A stretch of 64,000 bases of DNA from Bimuria novae-zelandiae CBS 107.79 (lineage: Eukaryota > Ascomycota > Dothideomycetes > Pleosporales > Didymosphaeriaceae): assembly GCA_010015655.1 (NCBI GenBank), contig ML976779.1, positions 1 through 64,000 on the forward strand, given 5' to 3'. A program made the position numbers and the translations under genes. Position 1 is the first letter of the stretch; each line of letters starts with the position of its first letter. This document shows, in pieces, positions 45,545-56,052 of this stretch. The notes under the pieces were generated by a model. The model made no database searches and was not told the DNA's origin. It saw only the letters and a program-made list of their open reading frames with translations.

Positions 45545-48500
45545 CTAGTCTTTCTTCTTCCTCGCAGGCGCCTTACGTGTCCTCTTCGACGGCGGCTCGA
45601 TGTAAGCCTCGTCATTTTCCCCGTCGGTCTCGCCATCCGTGTCCTCCTCTACCACAGCGGGAGCAGCAGCCTTCCTACCCTTCCTCTTATTCTTATTCCC
45701 ACCGTTTGTAGAAGCAGCGCCATTCGCGTCTGCTTTCTCCGCATCACCAGCAGCATCCCCATCCGCGGCATTCCCCTTCCCCTTCTGAGCAATCGTATCC
45801 AGAGCAGCACCCAACCTCTTCCCCACAGCGCCCCTACCCTTCCTCTGTCCACTCGGTCCGCCGCCAACCTCACCTCGCACGCGTGGCGCGAAAGCTCCAG
45901 CACCGACACTCCCCTCAAAGAACATCGTGATGTTCGACTGCGTGCCTTCCTTCTCCCTCCGCGCCATATCCTTGATAACGGGCACGAGAACCTCATCTGT
46001 CCGCTCAGCGCTCCACCCAATCTGACTGCTCAGGAAGCTCCTCAGGGCATCCAGATCAGGGACGCCCCACTGGAATTGCTCTGGATCGGAGTCGACTTCG
46101 GGTTTAAAATACGCTTCCTTGACGCGGGGGTCGGGGAAGTTCACCGGGAGGAAGAGCTTATGTGCGTGAGACTTGCGGAACTTCTTTCTAAAAGCCGATG
46201 TTTCTGCGGATACGGGGATCGTGCCTCCCTGTACGGCATCCCACCACGCTCTGAATTCCTCCAAGGAGTCGAACTCCTTCGTTAATTCAGCTGCTTTGAT
46301 GGGACCAATGCCGGGAATACCGGTGGTGTAGTCGGAGCCGAGGAACTGCGCCATGTCAATGAGTCTCTCACGGGTGAGATTGTCGGATTCAAAGTCGCTG
46401 GCGAGGTAGCATTCGACGAATTTGGCCGCGTTAAACATGTTCTTGTACACGCGGGTGCCGCCGAAGAGAAATGTGTCCGAGTCGTCTGTTACGATACCAT
46501 CCACGAGACCAAGACGTACGAGCTCTGCGCACTGTGCCTCGGCTTCCATTGGCGCGGTAACGTAGGGCAGGCCAAACAACCTCAGTAGAGTTTGGCATTC
46601 TGCGACCATGGTCTGTGTTACCTCATCAGCATCGCGACGGTCCTTCTTCTGCTGTGCGCGCAGCTGCTTGAGTTCTTCTTCGAAATCGATACGCGGGCGG
46701 GAGTTGTTGGTAAGTTCTTGCGCGAAACGAGCATGCTCTTCGCCTTCGGCGGCTAGAGAAGCGAAGAGGTCAGCGTCTTCGGGGTCGGAGTACTGATCGG
46801 ATTCGTCATCGGGGATGTCGACCGGCGCGTTGTCGTCGGCTGTGCCGCTTGCGGGCACGACAGGCACTTCGAGGTCGGCGGCACCTTGCAGAGCAAATGG
46901 GGAAGGTTCGCGGCGGCGACGCGCAGGCTCTGTCGGAACGGCTTCGAACTCGGGAGACGGTGATTTGGCGGGTGGCGGTTCCGTGGTGGCTTGCGCATGT
47001 AGAGGTACATCCTCAAATTCTGGAGATGGCGACTTGGCTGGTACCGACGTCGGAGGCTCGGTGTGCATGGGTATGTCTTCAAATTCAGGCGAGGGAGATT
47101 TGGGAGGCTCTTTGGGTACTTCAGAGATCGCTCGCTCGGCTCGCTGCTGCGCAGGCCGATGCCGCTCATCTTCAGGCTCGCTTTCCGACCACTCTATTGG
47201 CTCATCTGAGACTTCTGCGAAGGGTCCCTTTCCGACCAACTTCTGGTCCTGCTTCGGCGGTGACGGCTGGTCCTGCTTCGGCGGTGACGGCTGGTCCTGC
47301 TTCGGCGGTGACGGCTGGTCCTGCTTCGGCGGTGACGGCTGGTCCTGCCTCAGCGCTTGAGGAGGCTCTGCCCTCACCTTGTCGGCCAAATCACCCACGC
47401 GTAGCTTCTCGTCTACTACCACAACATCTTCCATTTCATCATCCTCATCCTCATCATCTTCGACTGTAAGAACCTCCTTCGGCTTCTCCTGCGAGGGCTC
47501 AGCGTCCACATCGATCACCTCCTGCGTATTGTGCTTGCGTAGGCTCGGTAGTTCTTGAAACTGGAACTGTTCTGCTTCTTCCTGGCGCGTTTGCTCCCAC
47601 ATCTTTTTCTCGTCCTCCCTGCTCGCCCTAAACTCTTCTTCAATGTTTCGCTCCCCGGCACGAAACCAAGGTGGAAGAGGTGCCGCTTCGTTCTTCTTCT
47701 CTCCCGTGTCCTTCTCGAAACCACCCGCATTATCTGCTTCGAGCTTCTCCATCTTCTTCTTGCCCAAGAGTGAGTTTCCCAGGTTCAGCTTCGGGAAAGG
47801 TAGAGGTCCGTCGAAACCGGGTGCGTTCGTCGACTTGGGTTTGGGTGCCGGCGGAGCGGCTCTGAGAGGGGATTTGGGTACTGGTAGTTTCGCGGTTGCG
47901 GGGCGCTTTGACTTCCTTGATTCTGCCAGCGCTGCTTGTAGATCCATGTCATCATCCTCGCTGTCACTGCCATTGAAAGGACCGCCTGCAGGTACAACTT
48001 TGCTGCTCCGTTGATTGGCAAGACGTGCGATAGCCATGCCAGAGCCCTTGGTGCCGGCGAAGGGCTTCGGCTCTTGCGCCCGCTCTTGATGGAACACTTC
48101 TCGGTACGCATCTTCTTCTTCGGACTCTGGCTCTTCTTCGTCACCGTTCTGCTGCATGGATAGAGCAATCGCTTGCTGTAGCTGTCGCTCTTCTTCGTCG
48201 TCACCTGCCGGCTCAGCAACTTGACCGTCGAGGTCTTCTATTAGCACGTCCTCCCACTCTTGCTGCTCGTCATCCGATGCTAAGAACAGCGAGTCGGGAT
48301 CCTCACTTGCAGCAACAGGCCCGGGTAGCCTCGGCGCTCTCGGTTTTGCCGGTCTTGCCTTTTTAGAAGCATAGTACTTCCGGCGCCGCTTCGCAAGCTC
48401 TTGTGAAATGAACTCCTGGCCTTCTCGATCGCGCGCCGTCTTGCCAGGCGGCGGCTTGGGCAGCCGATTCAAACCTTCAATCGGCACGTCCTCGAAGTCA

Positions 48501-49585
48501 TCATCTTCTTCGGATCCGTCGTCTTCGTCAAGATTATGAACCGGTACGCGATCCACATCGATAGGCTGCTCCCTCTTCCCTTCGTTCTTGTTCGTGACGA
48601 CGCCAAGCGCCCATCCACCTTCTACATCGTTGTTTTTGACCAGAACGTATTCTCGCTCCTTGTCACCGGCTATACGATTTGCCATACCCGTACCAAACTG
48701 CGACTCGTCAGACATGCCATTGATGTTCATCAGTCGTTGTGTTAGATCGTTCCGCTCGCGAGCCCGCTCGATCTGAAACTTGGAGAAGTCCATACGATTG
48801 GGGAACATGGCCTCGAGTTGTTCTTTCGAGAGTCCCATCCTGAGTCTACTCCGTATCCTCGCCGCATTCAGAATATTGTACCGGTCGGTCGCAGGCAAGC
48901 TCGTGAAGAACGGACTGTCGAAGTCAATGGTAGAGAAATCGTAAAAGTTGATATCCTGATCGCCTCTATCGAATTGTCTCGCATACTCCTGCAGCTCCTC
49001 TACACTCATCATGCGCGGGTCGTTCGGGCCGCCCATTTCCGCTATCGAGGTGCTGAGTTCGGGGAGATGGTACTGGTCTTTGCGCTTGAACTTGCGGTTC
49101 GCGAGGCGTTCCTGCTGCGTTTGTGTGACCTCCTCTGCATACACCAGATCATCGGGTATCTCCTCCTCGGGCTCTTCTCTCTGATCTCTTGGACGCCGTG
49201 CAGCTTCCTTGCGCTTCTTCTCCTCCTCCTCGGCCACCCGCTGCATCTGTAGCGCGAGAAGCTTCCCTGCCGTGCGCACCGCATCTTCGCGTCGCCCCTC
49301 CCTTCGACTCTTCCGGTGGTTGATGGTCTGCCTCTTGAGCGCCGGTGCGCCACCATCAAAGACAAAGACGGGCTTGATGCCGATGAACAGAAGTTTGCAT
49401 ATTCGGCGAAAGAAGCCGACGATGTGAGAGTTGCGCAGGGCATTCCCTTCTTTATCGCGCACGGCTTTGAGGAACTGGTAGATCCAGATGGAGGCGTCCA
49501 CGGCGAGGCGCTTCTTGTTCAGCGTTTCGATCTTGATGGGGCGGGCGTTCGGCTGGAGGACGGTCCAGAGACCGGTGACACCCAT
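45545..49585 (-). CDS. DNA repair endonuclease XPG/Rad2 (Rad13)
   Basis: An intronless gene of 1346 residues, the right size for Rad2/XPG, which cuts 3' of bulky lesions in nucleotide-excision repair. The XPG N-domain is at residues 1-95: MGVTGLWTVLQPNARPI, the catalytic Asp of AVDASIWIYQF, and FVFDGGAP. A long acidic spacer with TFIIH- and RPA-contact-like character follows (EEEEIPDDLVYAEE and many Glu/Asp runs). The I-domain starts near residue 1010: APMEAEAQCAEL (catalytic acids) and DGIVTDDSDTFLFGG. The helix-hairpin-helix is LGSDYTTGIPGIGPIKAAEL, near 1080. The C-terminus is basic (KRTRKAPARKKKD), a nuclear localisation signal. The spacer contains a perfect DNA repeat (see 47244-47339). 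All catalytic acids appear present. Confidence 0.95.
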   Translation of the reverse strand: MGVTGLWTVLQPNARPIKIETLNKKRLAVDASIWIYQFLKAVRDKEGNALRNSHIVGFFRRICKLLFIGIKPVFVFDGGAPALKRQTINHRKSRREGRREDAVRTAGKLLALQMQRVAEEEEKKRKEAARRPRDQREEPEEEIPDDLVYAEEVTQTQQERLANRKFKRKDQYHLPELSTSIAEMGGPNDPRMMSVEELQEYARQFDRGDQDINFYDFSTIDFDSPFFTSLPATDRYNILNAARIRSRLRMGLSKEQLEAMFPNRMDFSKFQIERARERNDLTQRLMNINGMSDESQFGTGMANRIAGDKEREYVLVKNNDVEGGWALGVVTNKNEGKREQPIDVDRVPVHNLDEDDGSEEDDDFEDVPIEGLNRLPKPPPGKTARDREGQEFISQELAKRRRKYYASKKARPAKPRAPRLPGPVAASEDPDSLFLASDDEQQEWEDVLIEDLDGQVAEPAGDDEEERQLQQAIALSMQQNGDEEEPESEEEDAYREVFHQERAQEPKPFAGTKGSGMAIARLANQRSSKVVPAGGPFNGSDSEDDDMDLQAALAESRKSKRPATAKLPVPKSPLRAAPPAPKPKSTNAPGFDGPLPFPKLNLGNSLLGKKKMEKLEADNAGGFEKDTGEKKNEAAPLPPWFRAGERNIEEEFRASREDEKKMWEQTRQEEAEQFQFQELPSLRKHNTQEVIDVDAEPSQEKPKEVLTVEDDEDEDDEMEDVVVVDEKLRVGDLADKVRAEPPQALRQDQPSPPKQDQPSPPKQDQPSPPKQDQPSPPKQDQKLVGKGPFAEVSDEPIEWSESEPEDERHRPAQQRAERAISEVPKEPPKSPSPEFEDIPMHTEPPTSVPAKSPSPEFEDVPLHAQATTEPPPAKSPSPEFEAVPTEPARRRREPSPFALQGAADLEVPVVPASGTADDNAPVDIPDDESDQYSDPEDADLFASLAAEGEEHARFAQELTNNSRPRIDFEEELKQLRAQQKKDRRDADEVTQTMVAECQTLLRLFGLPYVTAPMEAEAQCAELVRLGLVDGIVTDDSDTFLFGGTRVYKNMFNAAKFVECYLASDFESDNLTRERLIDMAQFLGSDYTTGIPGIGPIKAAELTKEFDSLEEFRAWWDAVQGGTIPVSAETSAFRKKFRKSHAHKLFLPVNFPDPRVKEAYFKPEVDSDPEQFQWGVPDLDALRSFLSSQIGWSAERTDEVLVPVIKDMARREKEGTQSNITMFFEGSVGAGAFAPRVRGEVGGGPSGQRKGRGAVGKRLGAALDTIAQKGKGNAADGDAAGDAEKADANGAASTNGGNKNKRKGRKAAAPAVVEEDTDGETDGENDEAYIEPPSKRTRKAPARKKKD
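47244..47339 (-). repeat. Four perfect 24-bp repeats within the XPG spacer
   Basis: Four identical 24-base units (starting TGGTCCTGCTTCGGCGG on the plus strand) plus a partial fifth encode tandem KQDQPSPP octapeptides in the disordered spacer. Identical units imply recent expansion. Confidence 0.95.
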
Positions 49586-51328
49586 GACGGCGGCTTACAC
49601 CGGAGTATCATCGAGGGAGGGCGAATGGGGGTCATAAGGCGCGTTAAGGGCTGGTCGAAGCTGAGATGCGCCTGCCTTGTGACTCCGCGTCGATGACGTG
49701 CATGAGTGGCGCGTCTGCCAAGAGCATTCGCGTCAAGCCTCAGAACTGCATGTCATCTTTTCTTCTGGGTCGAAATATTCACAACCAACATACTATCTCA
49801 CCCAAGTGTTCCTTTGTGTTGATGTAAGAGGTGGATGATAGCGTAGTATCCCAAGTTGTTTGTGGAATTTTGCGGTACCTGGTCCTAGGGAAACCCAAAG
49901 ACCGCAGTGTCAGCTTCATTTCCATCCCCACGTCTCTCCTAGTATGAAATCCATCGGCACTCGAGTTTCTGAGTACCGTACCATAGATCTTACAAAATTT
50001 TAGCTCAACTAAGCTTTTATAGTCTCGCAAAGTACATTCTGTGATAATACACCTCACTCAAACTTAAATGCCTCTTGACTAATCTAATTACTTGCCTACT
50101 ATACATGTATTATCGCTCTACCTCTATGGCTCGAACTCCTGCCTCTCGACGCAGTCACGTCCCTTCGCAACTAGTTTCCACCACCACAGTGCTACCACGA
50201 ATCAAAGAGACTTCTTCTCGGCCTAGACCACGCAAGATGCTCCTCTCATTGGCTTCCGTATTACGTATACTGGGGCAACACACAGCGCTATAAACTCAGG
50301 CAGCTGGTGGATACTTCATTCTCCCACAGCGACACCTCGCCAGTCTCGATACCAGATCCGTGAGCCAATTTACGGCATCTGAATAGGCGGTCAGTGTATT
50401 ACCTATCCTGGGGTATCACAACATACGACGCTGAAAGCCTGCAGAGCACTTCTTCTTTCTCATAGCCCACGATATAATGCCCGATACAATCTTAAGCCCG
50501 ATCGTGGTGCTTTCAACTGGATTGAGCACGCAGTTCGCCATTGTATATGCATCCCGGGGTAACACACTGTCTCGAAACTATATGGGTAAACTTAGCATCC
50601 TGCCCGTTTAATATATGCTGTCTGGCAGATCTTCAGGCTGAAGCCAACAGATGGATGACATGGTCGACCCTTGTACTGTAGGTCCTGGGGTAACACACAC
50701 CCGCAAGCACTCATACAGCATTTCACCCACCTGCCGACTCACTGCACATCGTTCAACACAAACCCCAAGCAAGCCCAGATCACCAACTAACGTAACACCC
50801 ATCCTGGAGTGGCAGACTCCCTCAAACCCCTGGTAGTAGTCCACAACCACATGTCACAATCCAAGTAGTTTAGTGTATCATGTTTACATGCATTCACAGC
50901 CAGAGCACAAGTGATTTTCAAAGACTTTTTTCTATACAAACAACAAGAAAACCTATCCCAGGCAGAGCTTCGCCTCGACCCGACCTCCACACCTGGCTAA
51001 TGTTGCACCCCAGGAGGCCCTTTAAGGCCTACAACTGGTTAGCTCAAGCCGCGGTGGGAGGCCGGGGTATGGTGGTAGCTCCCCCGTCCGCCTCCACCTC
51101 CACCCCAACCTCCACCCCAACCCCGCTCCATCCAAACCAAAGTAACAAAAAAACATCAAAAAACACCAAAAACTCCATCCGCCTCACCTAACGAGGGAAT
51201 ACCAATGCCGAAACAAATGGGGGTATCTCCCAACTCCAGTCCCGCCGTGCCGAAACACCCGTGGCTATGCAATACAAAAAAAAAAAAGAGAAGAGAAGGA
51301 GAAAGGGGAGGAAGAGGCCCAGGGAGCC
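49586..51328. other. Intergenic region, nothing firm
   Basis: Contains the XPG promoter and the 3' flank of the basic repeat protein. A word like CCTGGGGTAACACAC recurs near 50408, 50555 and 50685, but without clear borders. An A-run lies at about 51277-51286. No genes seen. Confidence 0.45.
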
Positions 51329-53437
51329 TTAAAAGAAGCGAGCCTTCTTCACTGGGGAAACGTGGGCATCCCCCAGAATCCTCTTCCTCACCCCCTCGGA
51401 GGCCAACGGCGAGGCAGCATAGGCACGCGCGAAGGGTCCCGGAGTCTGCATCGCCGAGGGCTTCGGGATCCACGGAGCCGGTCCCGTCAGCGGCCGCATC
51501 GGACTATGGGTCCCGAAACCACCCGCCGGAGCCGGATTGAAGAGCGAATACTTCTTCTCTTCGGGCGGCGGGGGTTTGGAGGCCAAGTCGAAGACCGAGC
51601 CCTCGAAGGGCTGGTCCAGGAACGAACGCTTTGAAGCCTGAATAGGTTTTTCGGACACGGCGCGCTTGGTGACCTCATCAAACTTGGGAGGTTTGATGGG
51701 AGAAACAGCCGGCAGACTCGCCTTCATGGGCGATGAAGACGCCCGCCGCTCGTGTTCCAGCCGCTGGCGCCGCTCGCGAAGTTTCAGCAGAGAGTGCGGC
51801 TTGGCGAATGCGCTTCCCGCGAAGAAATCGTTGTCGTCCTCCTCCTCGTTCTCCTTGTCTTCATCCACGAAGGTGGGAGTCCGATCGAAGGCGGAAGAGG
51901 TCGGAGTGGATGGCGTTGGCTCGTGTGCCTCCGCAGCAGAGCCTAACTCAATCATCTGGAGGAACCTGGACGGGGTCTTCGCAGGCGTGACGACGGCAGA
52001 CTTGATGGGCACTGGTACTGCGGCTGGAGTTGTAAGAGCCTTCGGGTCGCTGAGAATGCCGATGTCTTCATGTCCAGCTTCAGAGCTCGGCTCCCAGGTG
52101 ACAGTCTTCTTTGGAGTCTTTGCAACGTTCTTCAGGGGTGAGCGCAGAGCAGACTTGATCGGAGAAGATGGTGCAGCGAAGGCCGGAGGCGGTACAAGAC
52201 TGAAGGTGTTGGCGAAGTCGATCTTCTGCGTCGCAGCAGGGATTGGGGTAGGTTCCTCAAGCGCCGACTCGAACTCCTCTGATCCACTGTCGCTCGGAGG
52301 CTTGGAGACGCTCTCGACTTGGACTGGAGTGCTGGGCAGCTTGGAGACGCTCTCAACTTGGGTCGGTGTGCTAGGGAGCTTGGAAACGCTCTCTGCTTGA
52401 GGAGAGGCGCTCAGTGGCTTGGGGATGCTCTCGACTTGGACTGGAGTGCTGGGTAGTTTGGAGACGCTCTCAGCTTGGGTCGGTGTGCTCAGTCGCTTGG
52501 AGATGCTCTCAGCTTGAGGCGGGGTGCTCGGGAGCTTGGACACGCTCTCGGCTTGGGTGGGAGTGCTGGGTGCCTTGGACACGCTCTCTGCCTGTGGCGG
52601 GATGCTCGGCTGCGGGAGTACTGGAGTGCTTGGGTAGCCGGCCATCTGAGCAAAGCCTTCCTGGTTGGTCATGACTACGATGTGAGGAGGAGTGGTCGGA
52701 CGGCCAGGTAGCTGTCGAAGAGCTTCCTGATTGGTCAAGTAATTGAGGCGAGCAAGAGCATGCGGGTATTCACCAGGCAGCTGGCTAAACGCAGCCTGGT
52801 TGGACTCATCGTCGTTCGCAGGGGGGGTGACAGCCTTCTTCGCGGCAGGCTGCTTCTTCACGGCTGGCTTCCTCGAGCGCGGCAGCTCCTTGAACGGCGA
52901 TGTGAGAGCCGCCTTGGCGGCGCGAGTGGTCCTCCTGGCGACGGTGGCTTTTGCGACAGCCTGGGGTACCTCGGCCTTCTTCGCGGCTGCTGCTTTGGTC
53001 GGCTTTGCGCGGGCCTGGCGCGTCGTAGTGGTGGTCTTCTTCGCGGGCTTCTTGGCGGCAGGAGCGCCAGCCGGAGGCGTGACGGTGGCGCGTGTCGCGC
53101 GCGTTGCTGGCTTGGACGCGGTGGCAGCACCCTCCGCGTTGCGCTTTGGCGTGCGCGTGGCCGGCTTCTTGCGGGCAGCAGGTGCAGTGGTCGTCTTCGC
53201 TTTCTTCGCGGCACTTGGAGCGCAGGCACCAGCGGCAGGCGCATCGGGGTTGTCGGTCCGGGCGCGCTTGCCGGTCATGCGCTTGGGCTGCGCATTCAGC
53301 GCGGTGGTCTTGGAGGTCTTGGAGGTCTTGGAGGAGGTGGTGGATGTGGATGTGGATGCGGATGCAGATGCGGATGCGGTGTTATTGGCGGCGGCAATGC
53401 CCGCGGCGGCCCGGCCATGGGAACGTGTCGCGACCAT
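51329..53437 (-). CDS. Basic, disordered nuclear protein with 13-residue repeats
   Basis: An intronless gene of 702 residues starting MVATRSHGRAAAG at 53437. The frame stays open for 97 codons upstream, but that part is derived from a duplicated promoter repeat and lacks coding character, so the internal Met is preferred. The first 200 residues are Lys/Ala/Thr-rich (AAKKPAKKTTTTTR), like histone H1 tails. Two LTNQEALRQLPGRP-type motifs (with NQAAFSQLPGEYP) form a short conserved repeat. Eight copies of QAESVSKLPSTPT-type units follow. The C-terminal half has several Ser-Pro and Thr-Pro sites (SSPIKSALRSPLKNVAKTPKK) that look like CDK targets, an acidic DEDKENEEEDD and a final SPVKKARFF. No enzyme domain. 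Probably chromatin or mitosis related; this is inference from composition. Confidence 0.72.
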   Translation of the reverse strand: MVATRSHGRAAAGIAAANNTASASASASTSTSTTSSKTSKTSKTTALNAQPKRMTGKRARTDNPDAPAAGACAPSAAKKAKTTTAPAARKKPATRTPKRNAEGAATASKPATRATRATVTPPAGAPAAKKPAKKTTTTTRQARAKPTKAAAAKKAEVPQAVAKATVARRTTRAAKAALTSPFKELPRSRKPAVKKQPAAKKAVTPPANDDESNQAAFSQLPGEYPHALARLNYLTNQEALRQLPGRPTTPPHIVVMTNQEGFAQMAGYPSTPVLPQPSIPPQAESVSKAPSTPTQAESVSKLPSTPPQAESISKRLSTPTQAESVSKLPSTPVQVESIPKPLSASPQAESVSKLPSTPTQVESVSKLPSTPVQVESVSKPPSDSGSEEFESALEEPTPIPAATQKIDFANTFSLVPPPAFAAPSSPIKSALRSPLKNVAKTPKKTVTWEPSSEAGHEDIGILSDPKALTTPAAVPVPIKSAVVTPAKTPSRFLQMIELGSAAEAHEPTPSTPTSSAFDRTPTFVDEDKENEEEDDNDFFAGSAFAKPHSLLKLRERRQRLEHERRASSSPMKASLPAVSPIKPPKFDEVTKRAVSEKPIQASKRSFLDQPFEGSVFDLASKPPPPEEKKYSLFNPAPAGGFGTHSPMRPLTGPAPWIPKPSAMQTPGPFARAYAASPLASEGVRKRILGDAHVSPVKKARFF
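52296..52607 (-). repeat. Eight 39-bp repeats encoding a 13-residue unit
   Basis: Eight in-frame units of the form QAESVSKLPSTPT/V vary slightly (QVESIPKPL, QAESISKRL). They differ at the DNA level too, so the array is older than the XPG one. Confidence 0.85.
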
Positions 53438-53458
53438 TTTGCTTGCGGTGTGGGTGTA

Positions 53459-53691
53459 GTCAGACAGCAGTGGTGACGCTGCGCGTGCTGGCAATGGCAG
53501 TCGCAAGTGGTGGGTGCAAGGTGGGGCAGCGGTTGCGACCGAGCTTTGCTTGCTTGCGGTTCGGGTGTGTTGTACTTGCGATGTGCGTGTTGTCAGACTG
53601 CAGTGGTGATGTTGGGCGTGCTTGCAATGGTAATCGCAAGTGGTGGTGGGTGGAAGGTGGAGCAGCGGCTGCGACCGAGCTTTGTTGTGCG
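53459..53691. repeat. Tandem duplication in promoter/5' leader
   Basis: About 100 bases starting GTCAGACAGCAGTGGTGAC at 53459 recur from 53592 (GTCAGACTGCAGTGGTGAT), a 133-bp period. Both copies keep ATCGCAAGTGGTGG/GTCGCAAGTGGTGG and GCGACCGAGCTTTG. They lie directly upstream of the start at 53437. Confidence 0.82.
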
Positions 53692-54385
53692 TGCGCCGTT
53701 GCCAAGCCGCAAGGGCCCGCGAACTCACGTGACCCGTTGCCAGAGCAACCGGCGCCGGTCTTCGATGGCCGCGCTATGCTTGAAGTAGTTCATCCTTCCC
53801 CGTGTTGTTCGTTGCAGTGGTGCCATTGTTTATCGCATAGAACGCTGGGCTATTTGTGGAATTTTACGCTTGATATATACACACTGTCCTTCACGAGAAC
53901 CACATCCACGAGCAATACAACCTGCATCTGCTACGGAATAAAAATATTACTCAAACACTTAGACGCTGTAGTAGGAGTCAGGCTATTGCAAAGTCCTGAT
54001 ACCCTATTAAAGCTTTTCAGCCATGCTTTGCAAATAGATCCAAATGTGCAACGTCGCGAGAACTCTGCCTCTATAACGGAGTGTGTGATTAGAGCAAAGT
54101 AGTCATCCTTCTACGTCAAAACTGGATACCGAATCCTAGTAGTCTCCCTTGATCATTACTCTATGTTCGACGTGATGCTCCCAAATAGATAACTGACAAG
54201 TGGCAATGTGATCAGCCTCCTTCGATATGCAAACAGTAGTCATGACACCAGTGCAGCGTCTTCGTCGAACTTGCAGTAACGCAGGCGTCCTGACCATCAT
54301 TCATAATCATACCAGGTCTGATCTCTTCAAGAACGACACCTGAACATCATCACACTCATCCTGCATTCGGCGCCTCATCGCTGAA
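53692..54385. other. Upstream region of the repeat protein and flank of the ATPase relic
   Basis: No coding signal beyond the tandem repeat described at 53459-53691. The stretch from about 53800 is AT-richer and unremarkable. Confidence 0.45.
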
Positions 54386-55860
54386 TCATGAAGGGAGTGG
54401 AGGCTCTGCGTCTCCTTCTTCCCCAATAAGCGTTTGACGGGTGGAACGAAGCGAGTCGTCTGAGCGTCGATCGTCAACGGGGCTCCACTGAATTATGCTC
54501 CCCGCCACTATCCCCGCCATCTGCGCCGCAGGACCCATTGCTACCCCTCCAGCTATAACACCAGGCGCTGAGATGGCTGAACTGATAGACCCTGCCCTCG
54601 AGCCTGTCCTGGACCCACTCCTATGTCGACTACCCGCTACAATTCCAGCCATCACAGTCGCAGAACCAAAAGCTGAGTTACTCCTACTCCGTGTTTTCCG
54701 AAAGCCCTGTTCAACCGACGCACTCCGCGAGCTGTGTTCTGAGCCATGGCGGCTACCGCTTCTACTTCTCCGCCCCAAACGCCATTCTCGAGGATACTGC
54801 CAGCGGCGGCTGTTGAAGCCGCGTAGCCTTCCTCCCTTGAGCTTCCAAATGAATTCTAGTTCGGACTTGATTTCGAGAAGTCCATCGTCCCACTGTTCGT
54901 AATCTGATACAACGACTATCTCTTTGCGCTTCCCCCTGATACCTGGGAAGAGGAAATAGAAAGGTTCAGAGACCCATTGGTTTGGAATAAGCCGTAGGAG
55001 TATACCAACAGGTAGTGTCGTGGCGCCCATGAGAATCGAACAGCCCCATTGTGCTGCAGTAAGATCGACGGTGTTGATCGCTTTACCACCAAAGAACATG
55101 AGAAGCAGCTGAACCGCAATGATGATGATCGTGATCATGAGAAAGAATCTGTTGTGTTGGATGCGTTCGAATACATTGAGGCCATCGTCCAGTCGTCGAC
55201 AGTTTACGTGATTGAAGATCTGCATCCAGACAAAGGTATTGAATACAACTGAGTCCTTCTTAGCCAGATCACTGTTATAGTCGAGCAGCCCGAGATCTGT
55301 GTTGTACAAAGCCAGGCGACGGCGAGCTGAAACATGACCTGACCCAAGATCATGAGTCGATTTCTTAAACGGGAACGGGGTCGGCGACTGAACTGGGATG
55401 CGGACGGTGGATCGGTAGCCAACGCCAAAACCGAGAGTAGATCCATGATCAAGTTTACCTAGAGAAGGTGGACACTGTTTAATACTGATTGTCTTGAAGG
55501 ACTAATCACCGACGATACGAAAGTCAAGAGGACCGCACCCAGACCGATGGTAAGTTGAAACTGCAGGAACTTCTTAACCCCGTCGCCGATCGCTCTGCCC
55601 CCAAAAATGGCCTCGATGATGCTTCGGAAGCTTGCGTCTTTCAGTACAATATCCGAAGCTGGCTTAGAATGATCAATGCTCGTACCTTCGAGACTGAAGC
55701 TGACGTTAGCTACTTTCAACGCAGCAGCGTCGTGGATAGTATGACCGTGTACGGTCGCAGCTACAGATTCCCCAAGATCTACTGGGGTGGCCTTTCAGCC
55801 CCAGTCCATCCAGCTGTGACAAGATCATCGGACGCATTCGCGCACATTTCTTGCTCTCAT
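54386..55860 (-). pseudogene. 5'-truncated plasma-membrane/vacuolar-type Ca2+-ATPase (Pmc1-like) relic
   Basis: Only the last third of a P-type Ca2+-ATPase is present. From about 55800 a degraded hinge reads TIHDAAALKVANVSFSL in place of the family TGDGTNDAPALK. It is followed by ASDIVLKDASFRSIIEAI and KKFLQFQLTIGLGAVLLTF. A normal intron at about 55525-55473 joins to VNLIMDLLSVLALATDPP. A one-base shift near 55317 separates MILGQVMFQLAVA from LALYNTDLGLLDYNSDLA. The rest is open: FNTFVWMQIFNHVNCRRLDD, more membrane helices and a Ser/Arg-rich C-terminal tail to 54386. The nucleotide-binding and DKTGT phosphorylation domains are absent upstream, so it cannot pump calcium. The long intact tail (307 codons) suggests decay is recent or that the C-terminal part is still under some constraint. 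Confidence 0.8.
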
Positions 55861-56052
55861 TCATGAAGAAAGATAACAGCGCTCGAGAGGCGAGATCCCC
55901 CTGTGTGTGTGGAGTCCCTTTCATACCTATGTGTACAAGATCCATCCCATTGTACATCCCTACACCCTAGTAACTACGAGCTCATGAACCCCAATCCCGT
56001 TTCATACACACCTCGATCATCTGTATCGTACACACCCTTCCCTTGCACCTTT

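Noticed and set aside
50400..50700. Recurring CCTGGGGTAACACAC-like words
   Set aside because: Three loose matches with irregular spacing and no extended similarity; not enough to call a repeat family.
53438..53728. N-terminal extension of the repeat protein
   Set aside because: The extra 97 codons coincide with a duplicated promoter repeat and low-complexity His/Thr/Ser sequence; the internal Met (VATRSHGRAAAG) is a better start.
53092..54102. 336-codon plus-strand frame opposite the repeat-protein gene
   Set aside because: It is the antisense shadow of a GC-biased coding region and its promoter repeats, rich in Cys/Arg/Trp without domain character.
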